Source: DATIHT01 sp035480415
GTDB lineage: Bacteria; Patescibacteriota; Microgenomatia; Curtissbacterales; GWA2-41-24
Length of the DNA: 11,494 nucleotides
Direction: 5' to 3'
NCBI GenBank assembly: GCA_035480415.1
Contig: DATIHT010000014.1
Coordinates: forward strand, 1-11,494
The notes beneath the pieces are model-generated. The model worked only from the letters and a program-made list of their open reading frames with translations, made no database searches and had not been told where the DNA came from. The position numbers were made by a program, and so were the translations under genes. Below are positions 1 to 7,203 of this stretch, in pieces (positions within the stretch are counted from its first letter, which is position 1; every line of letters begins with the position of its first letter).

Positions 1-1190
1 TGGGCACGCTTGTAAATGTAGCAATTGGTGGCCTCTTTTTCCTTTTTGCGCCAATAATCTTAGGTCCGGAATCATATGGATTATTTGCTGTAGTTATGGC
101 GACAGGGTTAATGGCAGTTAACTTTGCCAACTTTGGTATAGACAGTGGAATTTTAAGATTCTTAAAGCCAAACGAGGAAAAACAAAACAACCAAATATTA
201 AAACTGGCATTTAAAGCATACGTCATAATCGGTCTTTCGATTTTTGTTCTTGGTTTTATTTTAGCCGGCCCATTGGCAAAACTTTTATCAATCGAAAACT
301 ATGCCGGTCTTCTGCGAATTGCTTTCTCTGGAGTTATTTTTATTCTAATTACCAACTTTTTTACAGCAGTCTTACAAACCAGGAAAAAATTTATAGAGTC
401 ATCTCTGGTTGGAATAAGTTCAAACCTTGCAAGACTTTTAATATTATTAATTGCAAGTTACTTCGCGACAATCAGTCTTTTTTCAATAACAGTACTTTTT
501 TTCTTCGTCACAATAATATCAACAATTGTCGGCGGACTTTATGTTCCGTTAGATTTTTTGAAAGAAAAAGATGAACACACCCATGCCAAAAACTTTTTTG
601 GCTACAATTTCTGGATTGCAGCATCGCTTGCTATCTCTTCAATCCCAATCGACAACTATATTCTGGTAAAGCTTTCCGGACCACTTGCAACAGGAATCTT
701 TGCGGCCCCAATGAAACTACTGTCAACGACTTATCAGTTTGCTGGGAGCTTCTCCAGAGTACTTGCATCAAGATATTCTTCTTTTGACACGAAAACAAAA
801 GCTATGGAATTTTCCAAAAAATCTCTGCCTTTTGTTATTTTAATTTCGTTTGGACTAATAACAGCCGGAATTCTTTTTGGCCCTATCGTAAAAATAATCC
901 TGGGTAAGAGCTTCGCATCATCAGTTCCGGTATTTAGAATTCTCTCAGTTGGCATGGCCTTTTTCTTTGCGGAGACAATTCCGATGGCAATACTGCTTTA
1001 CTACATGGCAAAGCCAAAAGTTACTTTCTATATAACTATCATCCATTACGTTATCTACGCTGCGTTGCTATTTCACTTAATTCCAAAATTTAATGTGGTC
1101 GGAGCCTCATGGGCATTTACAATAAGTGAAGGAATTACTTTTATAGTGCTGTCCGGATATGTTTATACGAAGCTTCAGAAAAATGATTAA
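1..1190 (+). CDS. MOP-superfamily polysaccharide/lipid-linked glycan flippase (Wzx/RfbX-like), 5' end missing
   Basis: Multi-pass membrane protein expected to flip a lipid-linked oligosaccharide from the cytoplasmic to the outer face. The frame is open from base 3, before the first ATG at 96, and those extra codons read GTLVNVAIGGLFFLFAPIIL followed by GPESYGLFAVV. This is the usual first helix plus LGxxxYG motif of Wzx/MATE-like flippases, so the true start lies left of the window and the ATG at 96 is internal. About 395 residues are visible, with roughly a dozen hydrophobic helices in paired segments and short charged loops. Family members are usually 400-500 residues, so only a short N-terminus is missing. 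The stop (1188-1190) overlaps the next gene's ATG by 8 bases. Family call is from helix pattern and the N-terminal motif; substrate is unknown. MurJ is a relative, but the glycosyltransferase context favours a glycan exporter. Confidence 0.85.
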   Translation, partial: GTLVNVAIGGLFFLFAPIILGPESYGLFAVVMATGLMAVNFANFGIDSGILRFLKPNEEKQNNQILKLAFKAYVIIGLSIFVLGFILAGPLAKLLSIENYAGLLRIAFSGVIFILITNFFTAVLQTRKKFIESSLVGISSNLARLLILLIASYFATISLFSITVLFFFVTIISTIVGGLYVPLDFLKEKDEHTHAKNFFGYNFWIAASLAISSIPIDNYILVKLSGPLATGIFAAPMKLLSTTYQFAGSFSRVLASRYSSFDTKTKAMEFSKKSLPFVILISFGLITAGILFGPIVKIILGKSFASSVPVFRILSVGMAFFFAETIPMAILLYYMAKPKVTFYITIIHYVIYAALLFHLIPKFNVVGASWAFTISEGITFIVLSGYVYTKLQKND

Positions 1191-1905
1191 ACTCTCTGTA
1201 ATTGTTCCCTGTTATAACGAAGAAAAAAGGTTTCACGGAGGATTTGACCATTATTATTCGTTTCTCACAAAACAAAAACATTCATGGGAATTAATTTTTG
1301 TAAATGACGGTTCGAAAGATAAAACATTAAAACTCATGAAGGAAAAATCCAAAGGCAAAAAAAACATTCGCATACTTTCGCTTAAGGCAAACAGGGGAAA
1401 AGGTGCAGCGATAGTTGAAGGAATAAAAGCGGCAAAAGGTCAAATTGTCCTGTTCACTGACCTTGATCATTCTGTCCCAATTAAAACTGTAGAAAGTTTT
1501 TTTAAGTACTTTGAAAAAGGAGAAAAAGTTGTCATTGGATCCAGAAGAATTAAAGGTTCAAAAATACTCGTTCACCAGCCGATTCTAAGAGAAACATTAG
1601 GTAGGGGATTCACTTTTCTTGTGAATGTCTTAATCAAGTGGGGTATTAAAGACTCAACATGTGGCTTTAAAGCATTTGAAAATAAAACAGCTCAAAAAAT
1701 ATTTGATAAAATCACAGTTTACGACTGGGCTTTTGACGCAGAGATAATCTTTATTGCGAGTAAGCTGGGGATTAATGTTCACCAGGCACCGGTTGCTTGG
1801 AGCGACGTTAGTGGTTCTCAGGTAAGACTAAAAAAAGATCTCGCAAGATCGCTTTTTGGATTATTTAAAATTCGCCTAAACGACCTGCAAGGTAAATACT
1901 CATAA
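1183..1905 (+). CDS. GT2 glycosyltransferase, ALG5/dolichyl-phosphate glucose synthase-like (polyprenyl-phosphate sugar synthase)
   Basis: A 240-residue GT-A enzyme expected to move a hexose from a nucleotide sugar to polyprenyl phosphate on the cytoplasmic side. Visible motifs: N-terminal SVIVPCYNEE, VNDGSKD (N41-D46), RGKGAA (R71-A76), a D-L-D metal site at 93-95 (TDLDHS), GSRRIKGS (from G119) and DSTCGFK (157-163). The order and spacing match the dolichyl-phosphate glucose synthase branch of GT2 more than rhamnosyl- or chain-extending GT2 enzymes. No transmembrane helix is seen at either end, unlike ALG5 (N-terminal helix) or CsbB/GtrB (C-terminal helices), so it may be peripheral. The ATG at 1183 is chosen because the protein then starts MIKLSVIVP, normal for the family. 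An in-frame ATG at 1159 would add eight residues lying deep in the flippase gene. The stop shares one base with the next ATG (TAATG). Sugar identity is unknown. Confidence 0.85.
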   Translation: MIKLSVIVPCYNEEKRFHGGFDHYYSFLTKQKHSWELIFVNDGSKDKTLKLMKEKSKGKKNIRILSLKANRGKGAAIVEGIKAAKGQIVLFTDLDHSVPIKTVESFFKYFEKGEKVVIGSRRIKGSKILVHQPILRETLGRGFTFLVNVLIKWGIKDSTCGFKAFENKTAQKIFDKITVYDWAFDAEIIFIASKLGINVHQAPVAWSDVSGSQVRLKKDLARSLFGLFKIRLNDLQGKYS

Positions 1906-3299
1906 TGAAGGCTCGCCTCTATATGCTCTTGGTACCCTTGATACTCTCGATACACTTGATACTCTTATGCTTCACGCGATTCACACTCTGGCCGGAAATG
2001 GTTGTTTACCCTTATCTTCTCAACAATGGTTTCAAAATGTACACAGACATCGTAAATCCATATCCTCCGGCATTTATTTATTTTCTATCCCTGTTTGCAA
2101 AAATGTTTGGTTACAGTCCCCTTCCCTACAAAATACTAACAATGGCAGCAATTACACTAATCGATCTCTCGATTTTTTACGTTGTGTTGAAAATTACCAA
2201 AAACTTAAAACAAGCAATATTTCCAATTATCTTTTTTTCACTAGTATCAATCCCCTTCGGTGTTAATGGTTTGTGGTTCGATCTTGTACAAACACCATTA
2301 ATTTTATTCTCACTCTACTTTTTTTATAAATTTCTCATTGACCCAAAACAAAAAAATTTACTCCTATTCTCCTCAACACTAATTACTGCGGCCTTTTTCA
2401 TAAAACAACAGACGTTGTGGATAATCGCCTTCCAGGCTTTGTATTTCATTTTGCACTTCAAAAACAAAGCGCTGGATCAGTTTACAAAAAACTACAAAGT
2501 GCTAGTGCCTCCTGCACTTGTTTTGACAGTACATGTGGGTTTTATGTTTCAACAGAGCTTGCTAAAAGATTTTCTTTTCTGGACGATTTATTTTCCATTT
2601 TTTAAAGCTTCATCAGTATCTGGTTATATCCTTCTACCGACAGTAAAACAGGCAGCAATAGTAGTTGCTCTTTTTGCAGCTTTTGTACCCCTATTTATAT
2701 CCAGAAAAATCAATGAAAGATTTTTTATATTTGCCTCATTGGTTCTCCTATTTTTTGCCTACCCCAGGTTTGATTACTTTCATCTAATTCCGGCACTTGC
2801 TGTACTCTCAGTTGCAGTGCCCGCAAACATAACCGTTTTTAAAAATTCAAAACTCCCTATGAGTATGGCCATCGGAGCGCTAATACTTTTATTAGTGCTC
2901 ACTGCCAGATACATTTCAAGAAACGTAACACAAGAAGTGAGATTTTTTGAAAAAGATGTTTATCAGTCCTCACAGACTCTAAATGATCAAACTACAAAGT
3001 CAGATCTGGTCTATATGCAAAACGCACCAGATCAACTATTGCCCCTCGCAGATCGCCTGCCGCCAAAACCATGGATTGATGATTTTCCGTGGTACTTGGA
3101 AATTGGAAACGAGCAGGACAAACTGCTGGATGGGATCATTTCTCAAAATCCAAAATACGTTGTCTTCGAAACTTACAAAAACGGCAATCAAAATGATCTA
3201 GGTGTATACAGGCCACAAAGAGTTGTTAAATACTTGGATATGAATTACCAAACAAAAACAATTCTAAACAACGACTTAATTTTAAAAATTAAGAAATGA
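1905..3299 (+). CDS. Multi-pass membrane protein, probable GT-C fold glycosyltransferase (GT39/GT83-like)
   Basis: A 464-residue membrane protein with about ten hydrophobic helices over residues 5-340 and a soluble C-terminal part of about 125 residues (roughly 340-464), probably outside the membrane. After helix 1, the first external loop carries acidic E31 (WPEM), then a pattern like NNGxxxYxDIVNPYPP (N40-P55). This resembles GT-C enzymes that use polyprenyl-phosphate sugars, where an acidic residue in this loop is catalytic. The classic DE pair is absent and only single acids (E31, D48) are present, so catalysis is inferred. The soluble tail includes PPKPWIDDFPWYLEIG, a pattern I associate with related membrane glycosyltransferases of Microgenomates-type bacteria. 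The gene starts at a TAATG overlap and ends in an ATGA overlap (3296-3299), consistent with coupled translation. It follows a likely donor-making GT2, which supports the role. A Wzy-type polymerase or ligase is an alternative. Confidence 0.65.
   Translation: MKARLYMLLVPLILSIHLILLCFTRFTLWPEMVVYPYLLNNGFKMYTDIVNPYPPAFIYFLSLFAKMFGYSPLPYKILTMAAITLIDLSIFYVVLKITKNLKQAIFPIIFFSLVSIPFGVNGLWFDLVQTPLILFSLYFFYKFLIDPKQKNLLLFSSTLITAAFFIKQQTLWIIAFQALYFILHFKNKALDQFTKNYKVLVPPALVLTVHVGFMFQQSLLKDFLFWTIYFPFFKASSVSGYILLPTVKQAAIVVALFAAFVPLFISRKINERFFIFASLVLLFFAYPRFDYFHLIPALAVLSVAVPANITVFKNSKLPMSMAIGALILLLVLTARYISRNVTQEVRFFEKDVYQSSQTLNDQTTKSDLVYMQNAPDQLLPLADRLPPKPWIDDFPWYLEIGNEQDKLLDGIISQNPKYVVFETYKNGNQNDLGVYRPQRVVKYLDMNYQTKTILNNDLILKIKK
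1923..1967 (+). repeat. Five 9-bp tandem units inside the first membrane helix
   Basis: Five in-frame 9-bp units run head to tail: atgctcttg, gtacccttg, atactctcg, atacacttg, atactctta. Each differs by one or two bases from the consensus ATACTCTTG. They encode codons 7-21 of the GT-C-like gene, the hydrophobic core of helix 1 (MLL VPL ILS IHL ILL). Units of 9 bp change length by three residues without breaking the frame. Confidence 0.7.
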
Positions 3300-5218
3300 A
3301 AAAAGAAGAAAATATTGCGCTTCTTGGACTGTTTTTCATAAATGTCTTTTTATTCATTCCATATTTTATAAATCCAACACAACTAACACGTCTAGATAAC
3401 GATCTTGGAAGAACCTACATCCCCATTTTCTCATTCATAGGAACATCACTTAGAAATTATTTACAAATCCCACTCTGGCGTCCTGAACAAATGATGGGGG
3501 AGCCATTTCTGGCAAATCCACTCTCAACTCTTCTGTATCCGTTAAATTTAATCTTCGCACTAATTCCAACAAATTTCGCATCAATCTTATACATTTTTAT
3601 TCATTTCCAAATTGCTTTAGTATCAACCTTTTATCTAATAAAATCGTACAAGCTAACAACGCATCTGGCCTTTGCTGCCGCTGTCTTTTATGCATATTCG
3701 ACAAAGATGCTAGTCCACTTGGAAGCAGGTCACGTAACAATGATCGCAGCATTTGCATATTTTCCTATTCTGCTCTTATCGACGAGGAGCCTTCTCCAAA
3801 AAACTACTTTTAAAAATGTTGTTTTGGCTGCAATATCACTGCTTTTTATGTTTATTACCTATACAACTATTTTTTACTACGCGCTAATTTTTATAGGAAT
3901 TTATTTTGTTTATAAAATCTCGCAAGAACGAATTACTTCAAAAAAAATTTTAAATAAACTTAAGCCGCTGGTTCTATTTCTTACATTATTTTTATGTCTT
4001 GGAGCCGCAGCAATCATTCCACAAATTCAATTTGGTTCATATTCATCAAGGTCTCAGATGAAATTTGAAGATGTAGCAATCCCAATTTGGAATTTAAAAA
4101 TGTTCGTAACCTCTCTCGTATTTCCATACAAAGATCTGACAAAGTTTAATCACGAAGCATTTCTCTATCTCGGATTCGTTCCTTTGGTATTTGCACTTCT
4201 TGGATTCTTAACTCTCAAAAGATTTCAAAAAATATTTCTAGGTTTAATTTCAACACTCGCCCTACTTTTTGTGGCAGGACGATCAACACCGGTTTTTAAA
4301 ATCGCGTATGAGTTTCTTCCGATTCTAAAATATACAAGAGTTACAACCCGACTCTGGTTTGCCGTTGATCTCGTTGTTGTCGTACTTGCCGCATTCGGAC
4401 TTTCAAAAATTAAAAATGTTAAATTAATTTACATTGCGACAATTTTGTATCTTTTAGAAGCAACTTTCATTTTCCACAAAAGAATAGAACAAATAAAACC
4501 ACTTTCATTTGAAAATATAAATCTCTATGAATATATTGATCGCGACAAAGACGTCTTTCGTGTGTACTGCACCACTTATTGTTTTAATCCTCAACTAACA
4601 TCGAAATATAAAATCGAACTGCTAAATGGGGAGACGCCAATCCAAAGTAAAAGTTTTGTAGACTTCCTGCAACTTGCAGGCAACTACACCTACAACAATT
4701 TTGCAGTCATTTTCCCTCCTTACCAAGTATGGCAAGTTGAAAACAAGCCACAACCAAACGCAAAACTTTTAGGTGATGCCAATGTGAAATATATTGCGTC
4801 GACATACGAACTTACAAGCAAAGAATTTGAATATCTAAATAAATTTGACAAAGTTTATCTTTACAAAAATTCCAAGTTTCAAAACAGAGTTAAAATAGAC
4901 AACTCGGACAAAGTTGCCCAAATAACAGCAATGACCCCAAACATAATCGATGTTTCCATTGAAAAATCAAATAAACCTCAAACCTTAACAATTTCCCAAA
5001 ACTACTATCCGGGCTGGTTTGCATACGTCGATGGGCAAAAATATGAGGTAACCCAAAAAGACTCTGTTTTTCAAAGTGTAAATATTCCACCAAACGCCAA
5101 AAGAGTTCAGCTTAAGTATCAACCACAAATTCTACTAAGTGGAAAAGTCATAACTTTGGGTAGCCTCCTTTTTATTATCATGTACTTTTTATATATTAAA
5201 CGTCGTACTGGATGGTAA
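3296..5218 (+). CDS. YfhO-family-like large membrane protein, probable GT-C glycosyltransferase
   Basis: A 640-residue protein with an N-terminal multi-helix domain (about 1-400), an external-type soluble domain (about 400-615) and one last helix near 617-633 ending in KRRTGW. The first loop has D34/D36 followed by Y41-P43. Then PLWRPEQMMGEP (P59-P70), LANP (72-75) and LYPLN (80-84) form the usual YfhO/GT-C opening. Near the end, NYYPGWFAYVDGQ (Y570, P572, G573, W574) is the typical YfhO C-terminal motif. In Firmicutes, YfhO transfers sugars from a polyprenyl-phosphate donor to lipoteichoic acid outside the cell, working with a GT2 such as CsbB. Here an ALG5-like GT2 and a flippase lie just upstream, giving a similar set, but the acceptor is unknown. 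Start is fixed by the ATGA overlap with the previous gene. The stop at 5216-5218 ends the first coupled block. Family call is by motif, not search. Confidence 0.75.
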   Translation: MKKEENIALLGLFFINVFLFIPYFINPTQLTRLDNDLGRTYIPIFSFIGTSLRNYLQIPLWRPEQMMGEPFLANPLSTLLYPLNLIFALIPTNFASILYIFIHFQIALVSTFYLIKSYKLTTHLAFAAAVFYAYSTKMLVHLEAGHVTMIAAFAYFPILLLSTRSLLQKTTFKNVVLAAISLLFMFITYTTIFYYALIFIGIYFVYKISQERITSKKILNKLKPLVLFLTLFLCLGAAAIIPQIQFGSYSSRSQMKFEDVAIPIWNLKMFVTSLVFPYKDLTKFNHEAFLYLGFVPLVFALLGFLTLKRFQKIFLGLISTLALLFVAGRSTPVFKIAYEFLPILKYTRVTTRLWFAVDLVVVVLAAFGLSKIKNVKLIYIATILYLLEATFIFHKRIEQIKPLSFENINLYEYIDRDKDVFRVYCTTYCFNPQLTSKYKIELLNGETPIQSKSFVDFLQLAGNYTYNNFAVIFPPYQVWQVENKPQPNAKLLGDANVKYIASTYELTSKEFEYLNKFDKVYLYKNSKFQNRVKIDNSDKVAQITAMTPNIIDVSIEKSNKPQTLTISQNYYPGWFAYVDGQKYEVTQKDSVFQSVNIPPNAKRVQLKYQPQILLSGKVITLGSLLFIIMYFLYIKRRTGW

Positions 5219-5293
5219 TACATCAGAGGAGTTGTTCGCTTTAATGTAGAGACGACTGCTGATATAGTAAACATCAAAGCAAAATGAAAAATC
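5219..5293 (+). other. 75-base gap with possible imperfect stem-loop; no clear promoter
   Basis: The only sizeable gap on the plus strand before 7204. It can fold: atcag (5222-5226) pairs with ctgat (5259-5263) and agttgt (5230-5235) with acgact (5252-5257, one G-T pair), leaving a 16-base loop. No T-run follows, so it is not a normal intrinsic terminator. A TATAGT at 5263-5268 could be a -10 box, but no convincing -35 lies at the right distance. GAGGAG (5226-5231) is followed 12 bases later by ATG TAG (5244-5249), a start-stop with no coding value. The next gene at 5294 has no Shine-Dalgarno site close by. Confidence 0.4.
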
Positions 5294-6370
5294 ATGTCTA
5301 GAATTGCAATTCTTAGTTTTTTCTCTGGGATAACAGAACGGGGAGTTGAAACATACGTTTATGAAATAGGTTCGCGCCTGGCAAAAAAACACAGGGTTAC
5401 TGTGTTTCAGGCAGGTAATCCTACGCCATTCCAGAAATTTGCAACAAGGCAAGTAAAATTCTTTGGATCCGCTCCAAAATCCGGACAAGGATTTCTGGGA
5501 AAACTTTACATAAATTGGCAATCTATCAAGATTCTTGGTTTCTCGCTAAGGGCAATACCCAAGTTTCTTAAGGGCAAATACCAGATAGTTTTTATAACAA
5601 ATGGGGGATGGCAGACAGTGGTCTATCGAATTTTCACAAAAATTACCGGGGCAAAAATCATAATTCCAGGCGAAGCGGGAATTGGAGCAGATGATGCGTG
5701 GAATATTCTATTTAGACCAGATGCGTTTATTGCGCTTACAAATTCCCAGGCAGCTTGGGCAAAAAAACTCCAACCGGAAGTAAGAGTAGAAAAAATTCCA
5801 AATGGGGTGGACCTTTCCCGTTTCCATTCAAAAATACCGGCAAAAGATATTAATCTTCCAAAACCAATAGTTATATGCACATCAGCGCTTGTTCCGTACA
5901 AAAGAGTGGAGGCAACAATAAAAGCGGTTGCCAAAACAAAACTCAGCCTTCTTGTACTCGGCGACGGTGAACTTAGAGGCCAAATCGATACAATCGGCAA
6001 AAGATATCTTGGTTTAAGGTATAAAAGAAAAGTTGTCCCCTACAAAGACATTCCGGGTTATTACAAAGCTGGCAAGGTATTTACCCTGGCTTCCAAAACT
6101 GAAGCTTTTGGTACTTCTTATATAGAAGCCATGGCCTGCAACTTGCCAGTTGTTACAACAAGTGACGACTCAAGAGCAGAGATAATTGCAGATGCTGGTA
6201 TCCTTACCGATCCTGAAAATATAAATCAGTATGCAAGAGATTTGGAAATTGCAGCAAAAACAGATTACAAAAATAAACCCTATTCACAATCGACAAACTT
6301 CAGTTGGAACAAGATAGCCGAAAAGTACATCCTATTAATAGAGGACCTTCTCAAAAAGAAACACAGATGA
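5294..6370 (+). CDS. GT4 family glycosyltransferase (GT-B fold)
   Basis: A 358-residue cytoplasmic or membrane-associated retaining glycosyltransferase. The N-terminal domain has the family loop RGVETYVYEIG (from R16). The C-terminal Rossmann domain begins after NGVD (170-173) and shows SALVPYKRVEA with K203, LGDGEL (222-227), and the catalytic/donor-binding E-x7-E motif E270-E278 (TEAFGTSYIEAMACNLPVV). The usual R of the R/K pair seems replaced by the VPYKR stretch. Donor and acceptor are unknown. The in-frame TGA at 5285 lies just upstream, so ATG 5294 is the first possible ATG start; it has no clear ribosome binding site. The gene ends with an ATGA overlap into a GT2 gene, so the two are probably translated together and may act in succession on one lipid-linked glycan. 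Family call is firm from motifs; substrate is not predictable. Confidence 0.88.
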   Translation: MSRIAILSFFSGITERGVETYVYEIGSRLAKKHRVTVFQAGNPTPFQKFATRQVKFFGSAPKSGQGFLGKLYINWQSIKILGFSLRAIPKFLKGKYQIVFITNGGWQTVVYRIFTKITGAKIIIPGEAGIGADDAWNILFRPDAFIALTNSQAAWAKKLQPEVRVEKIPNGVDLSRFHSKIPAKDINLPKPIVICTSALVPYKRVEATIKAVAKTKLSLLVLGDGELRGQIDTIGKRYLGLRYKRKVVPYKDIPGYYKAGKVFTLASKTEAFGTSYIEAMACNLPVVTTSDDSRAEIIADAGILTDPENINQYARDLEIAAKTDYKNKPYSQSTNFSWNKIAEKYILLIEDLLKKKHR

Positions 6371-7203
6371 ACTCGCTTGTCTCAATTGTAATTCCCATCT
6401 ATAACGAGGAGCAATCAATCAAAGATTGTTTGAATTCACTCAAGAAACAAACTTACGAGCCAACAGAGATAATCTTAGTTGATGACGGATCAACCGACAA
6501 AACCCCTCAAATCATAAAAAGTTTTAACGTTAAGGTTTTAAATCAAAATCACAAAGGTCCGGGACCGGCAAGAAACCTTGGTGCATCAAAGGCAAAAGGA
6601 AAAATATTAGTTTTTGTTGATGCGGATATGACCTTTGATGTCGATTTCATAAAAGACTTAACAGCACCAATTCTTGCTAAAAAAACAATTGGAACATTCT
6701 CCAAAAATGAAATGAATGCTAACAAAAATAACGATATTTCTCAGAACTGGAATATCAATAGAAACTGGCCGATAGACAGACTCATACCGCAAGACTATCC
6801 GGATACTGCACCAGTATACAGAGCAATTTTAAAGTCTGAGTTTGATAAAGTGAGTGGCTTTGATGCAACAGGAGAGTACACCGATGATTGGTCACTTTCA
6901 AGAAAGCTAAAAAAACAATCGACCTTGGCAAAAGGTGCAATCTATTATCATCACAACCCTCAAAATTTAAATGAAGTCTGGAAACAGGCTCGGTGGATAG
7001 GTAAAAACGAATTTATCTCGGGATCGCCAATAAGAAAAATCAGATCAATTATTTTTTACAGTATTCCTCTGTCGATACTAATTGGTATTTACAAATCAAT
7101 ATTTAACTTAAAGCCGCTATTTCTTCCGTTTAAAATCGTATACGATTTTGCTGTGTGGATTTCCGTAATTAAATCCTTCTTTGGAGAAAGTAAATCAAAG
7201 TAA
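6367..7203 (+). CDS. GT2 family glycosyltransferase (GT-A fold) with C-terminal membrane segment
   Basis: A 278-residue inverting glycosyltransferase. Motifs in order: VSIVIPIYNEE (from V5), VDDGSTD (38-44), GPGPARNLGA, the metal-binding D85-A86-D87 (FVDADM), a TDDW motif (172-175) in the position of the catalytic ED/DD pair, and QARW (207-210), similar to the QxxRW motif of processive GT2 enzymes but one residue short. After about residue 225 come hydrophobic segments (SIIFYSIPLSILIGIYKSIF and a second one) that likely anchor it to the membrane. ATG 6367 is chosen because it forms ATGA with the previous stop and gives a normal N-terminus. An in-frame ATG at 6304 would add 21 unrelated residues inside the upstream gene. 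Its stop overlaps the 3' end of the minus-strand phosphatase by 9 bases. Substrate unknown. Confidence 0.87.
   Translation: MNSLVSIVIPIYNEEQSIKDCLNSLKKQTYEPTEIILVDDGSTDKTPQIIKSFNVKVLNQNHKGPGPARNLGASKAKGKILVFVDADMTFDVDFIKDLTAPILAKKTIGTFSKNEMNANKNNDISQNWNINRNWPIDRLIPQDYPDTAPVYRAILKSEFDKVSGFDATGEYTDDWSLSRKLKKQSTLAKGAIYYHHNPQNLNEVWKQARWIGKNEFISGSPIRKIRSIIFYSIPLSILIGIYKSIFNLKPLFLPFKIVYDFAVWISVIKSFFGESKSK

Noticed and set aside
96..98. ATG at 96 as the start of the flippase gene
   Set aside because: The frame is open to the left edge and the codons before 96 encode the conserved first helix and GPESYG motif.
1159..1185. Upstream ATG 1159 as start of the first GT2
   Set aside because: It would add eight residues not fitting the family; ATG 1183 gives a standard N-terminus and a short overlap.
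1967..3201. Short plus-strand frames (1967-2266, 2417-2605, 2983-3201) within the GT-C-like gene
   Set aside because: Out-of-frame shadows of a long membrane protein gene; no plausible domains or start signals.
5244..5249. ATG-TAG after GAGGAG as a tiny leader peptide gene
   Set aside because: It encodes only a start followed by a stop, with 12-base spacing; reported only as part of the gap.
5189..6000. Minus-strand open frames opposite the first GT4 gene and the preceding gap
   Set aside because: Low-complexity, no family motifs, fully covered by a plus-strand gene with strong GT4 signatures.
6304..6366. Upstream ATG 6304 as start of the second GT2
   Set aside because: The added 21 residues lie within the previous gene and show no family resemblance; ATG 6367 forms ATGA.
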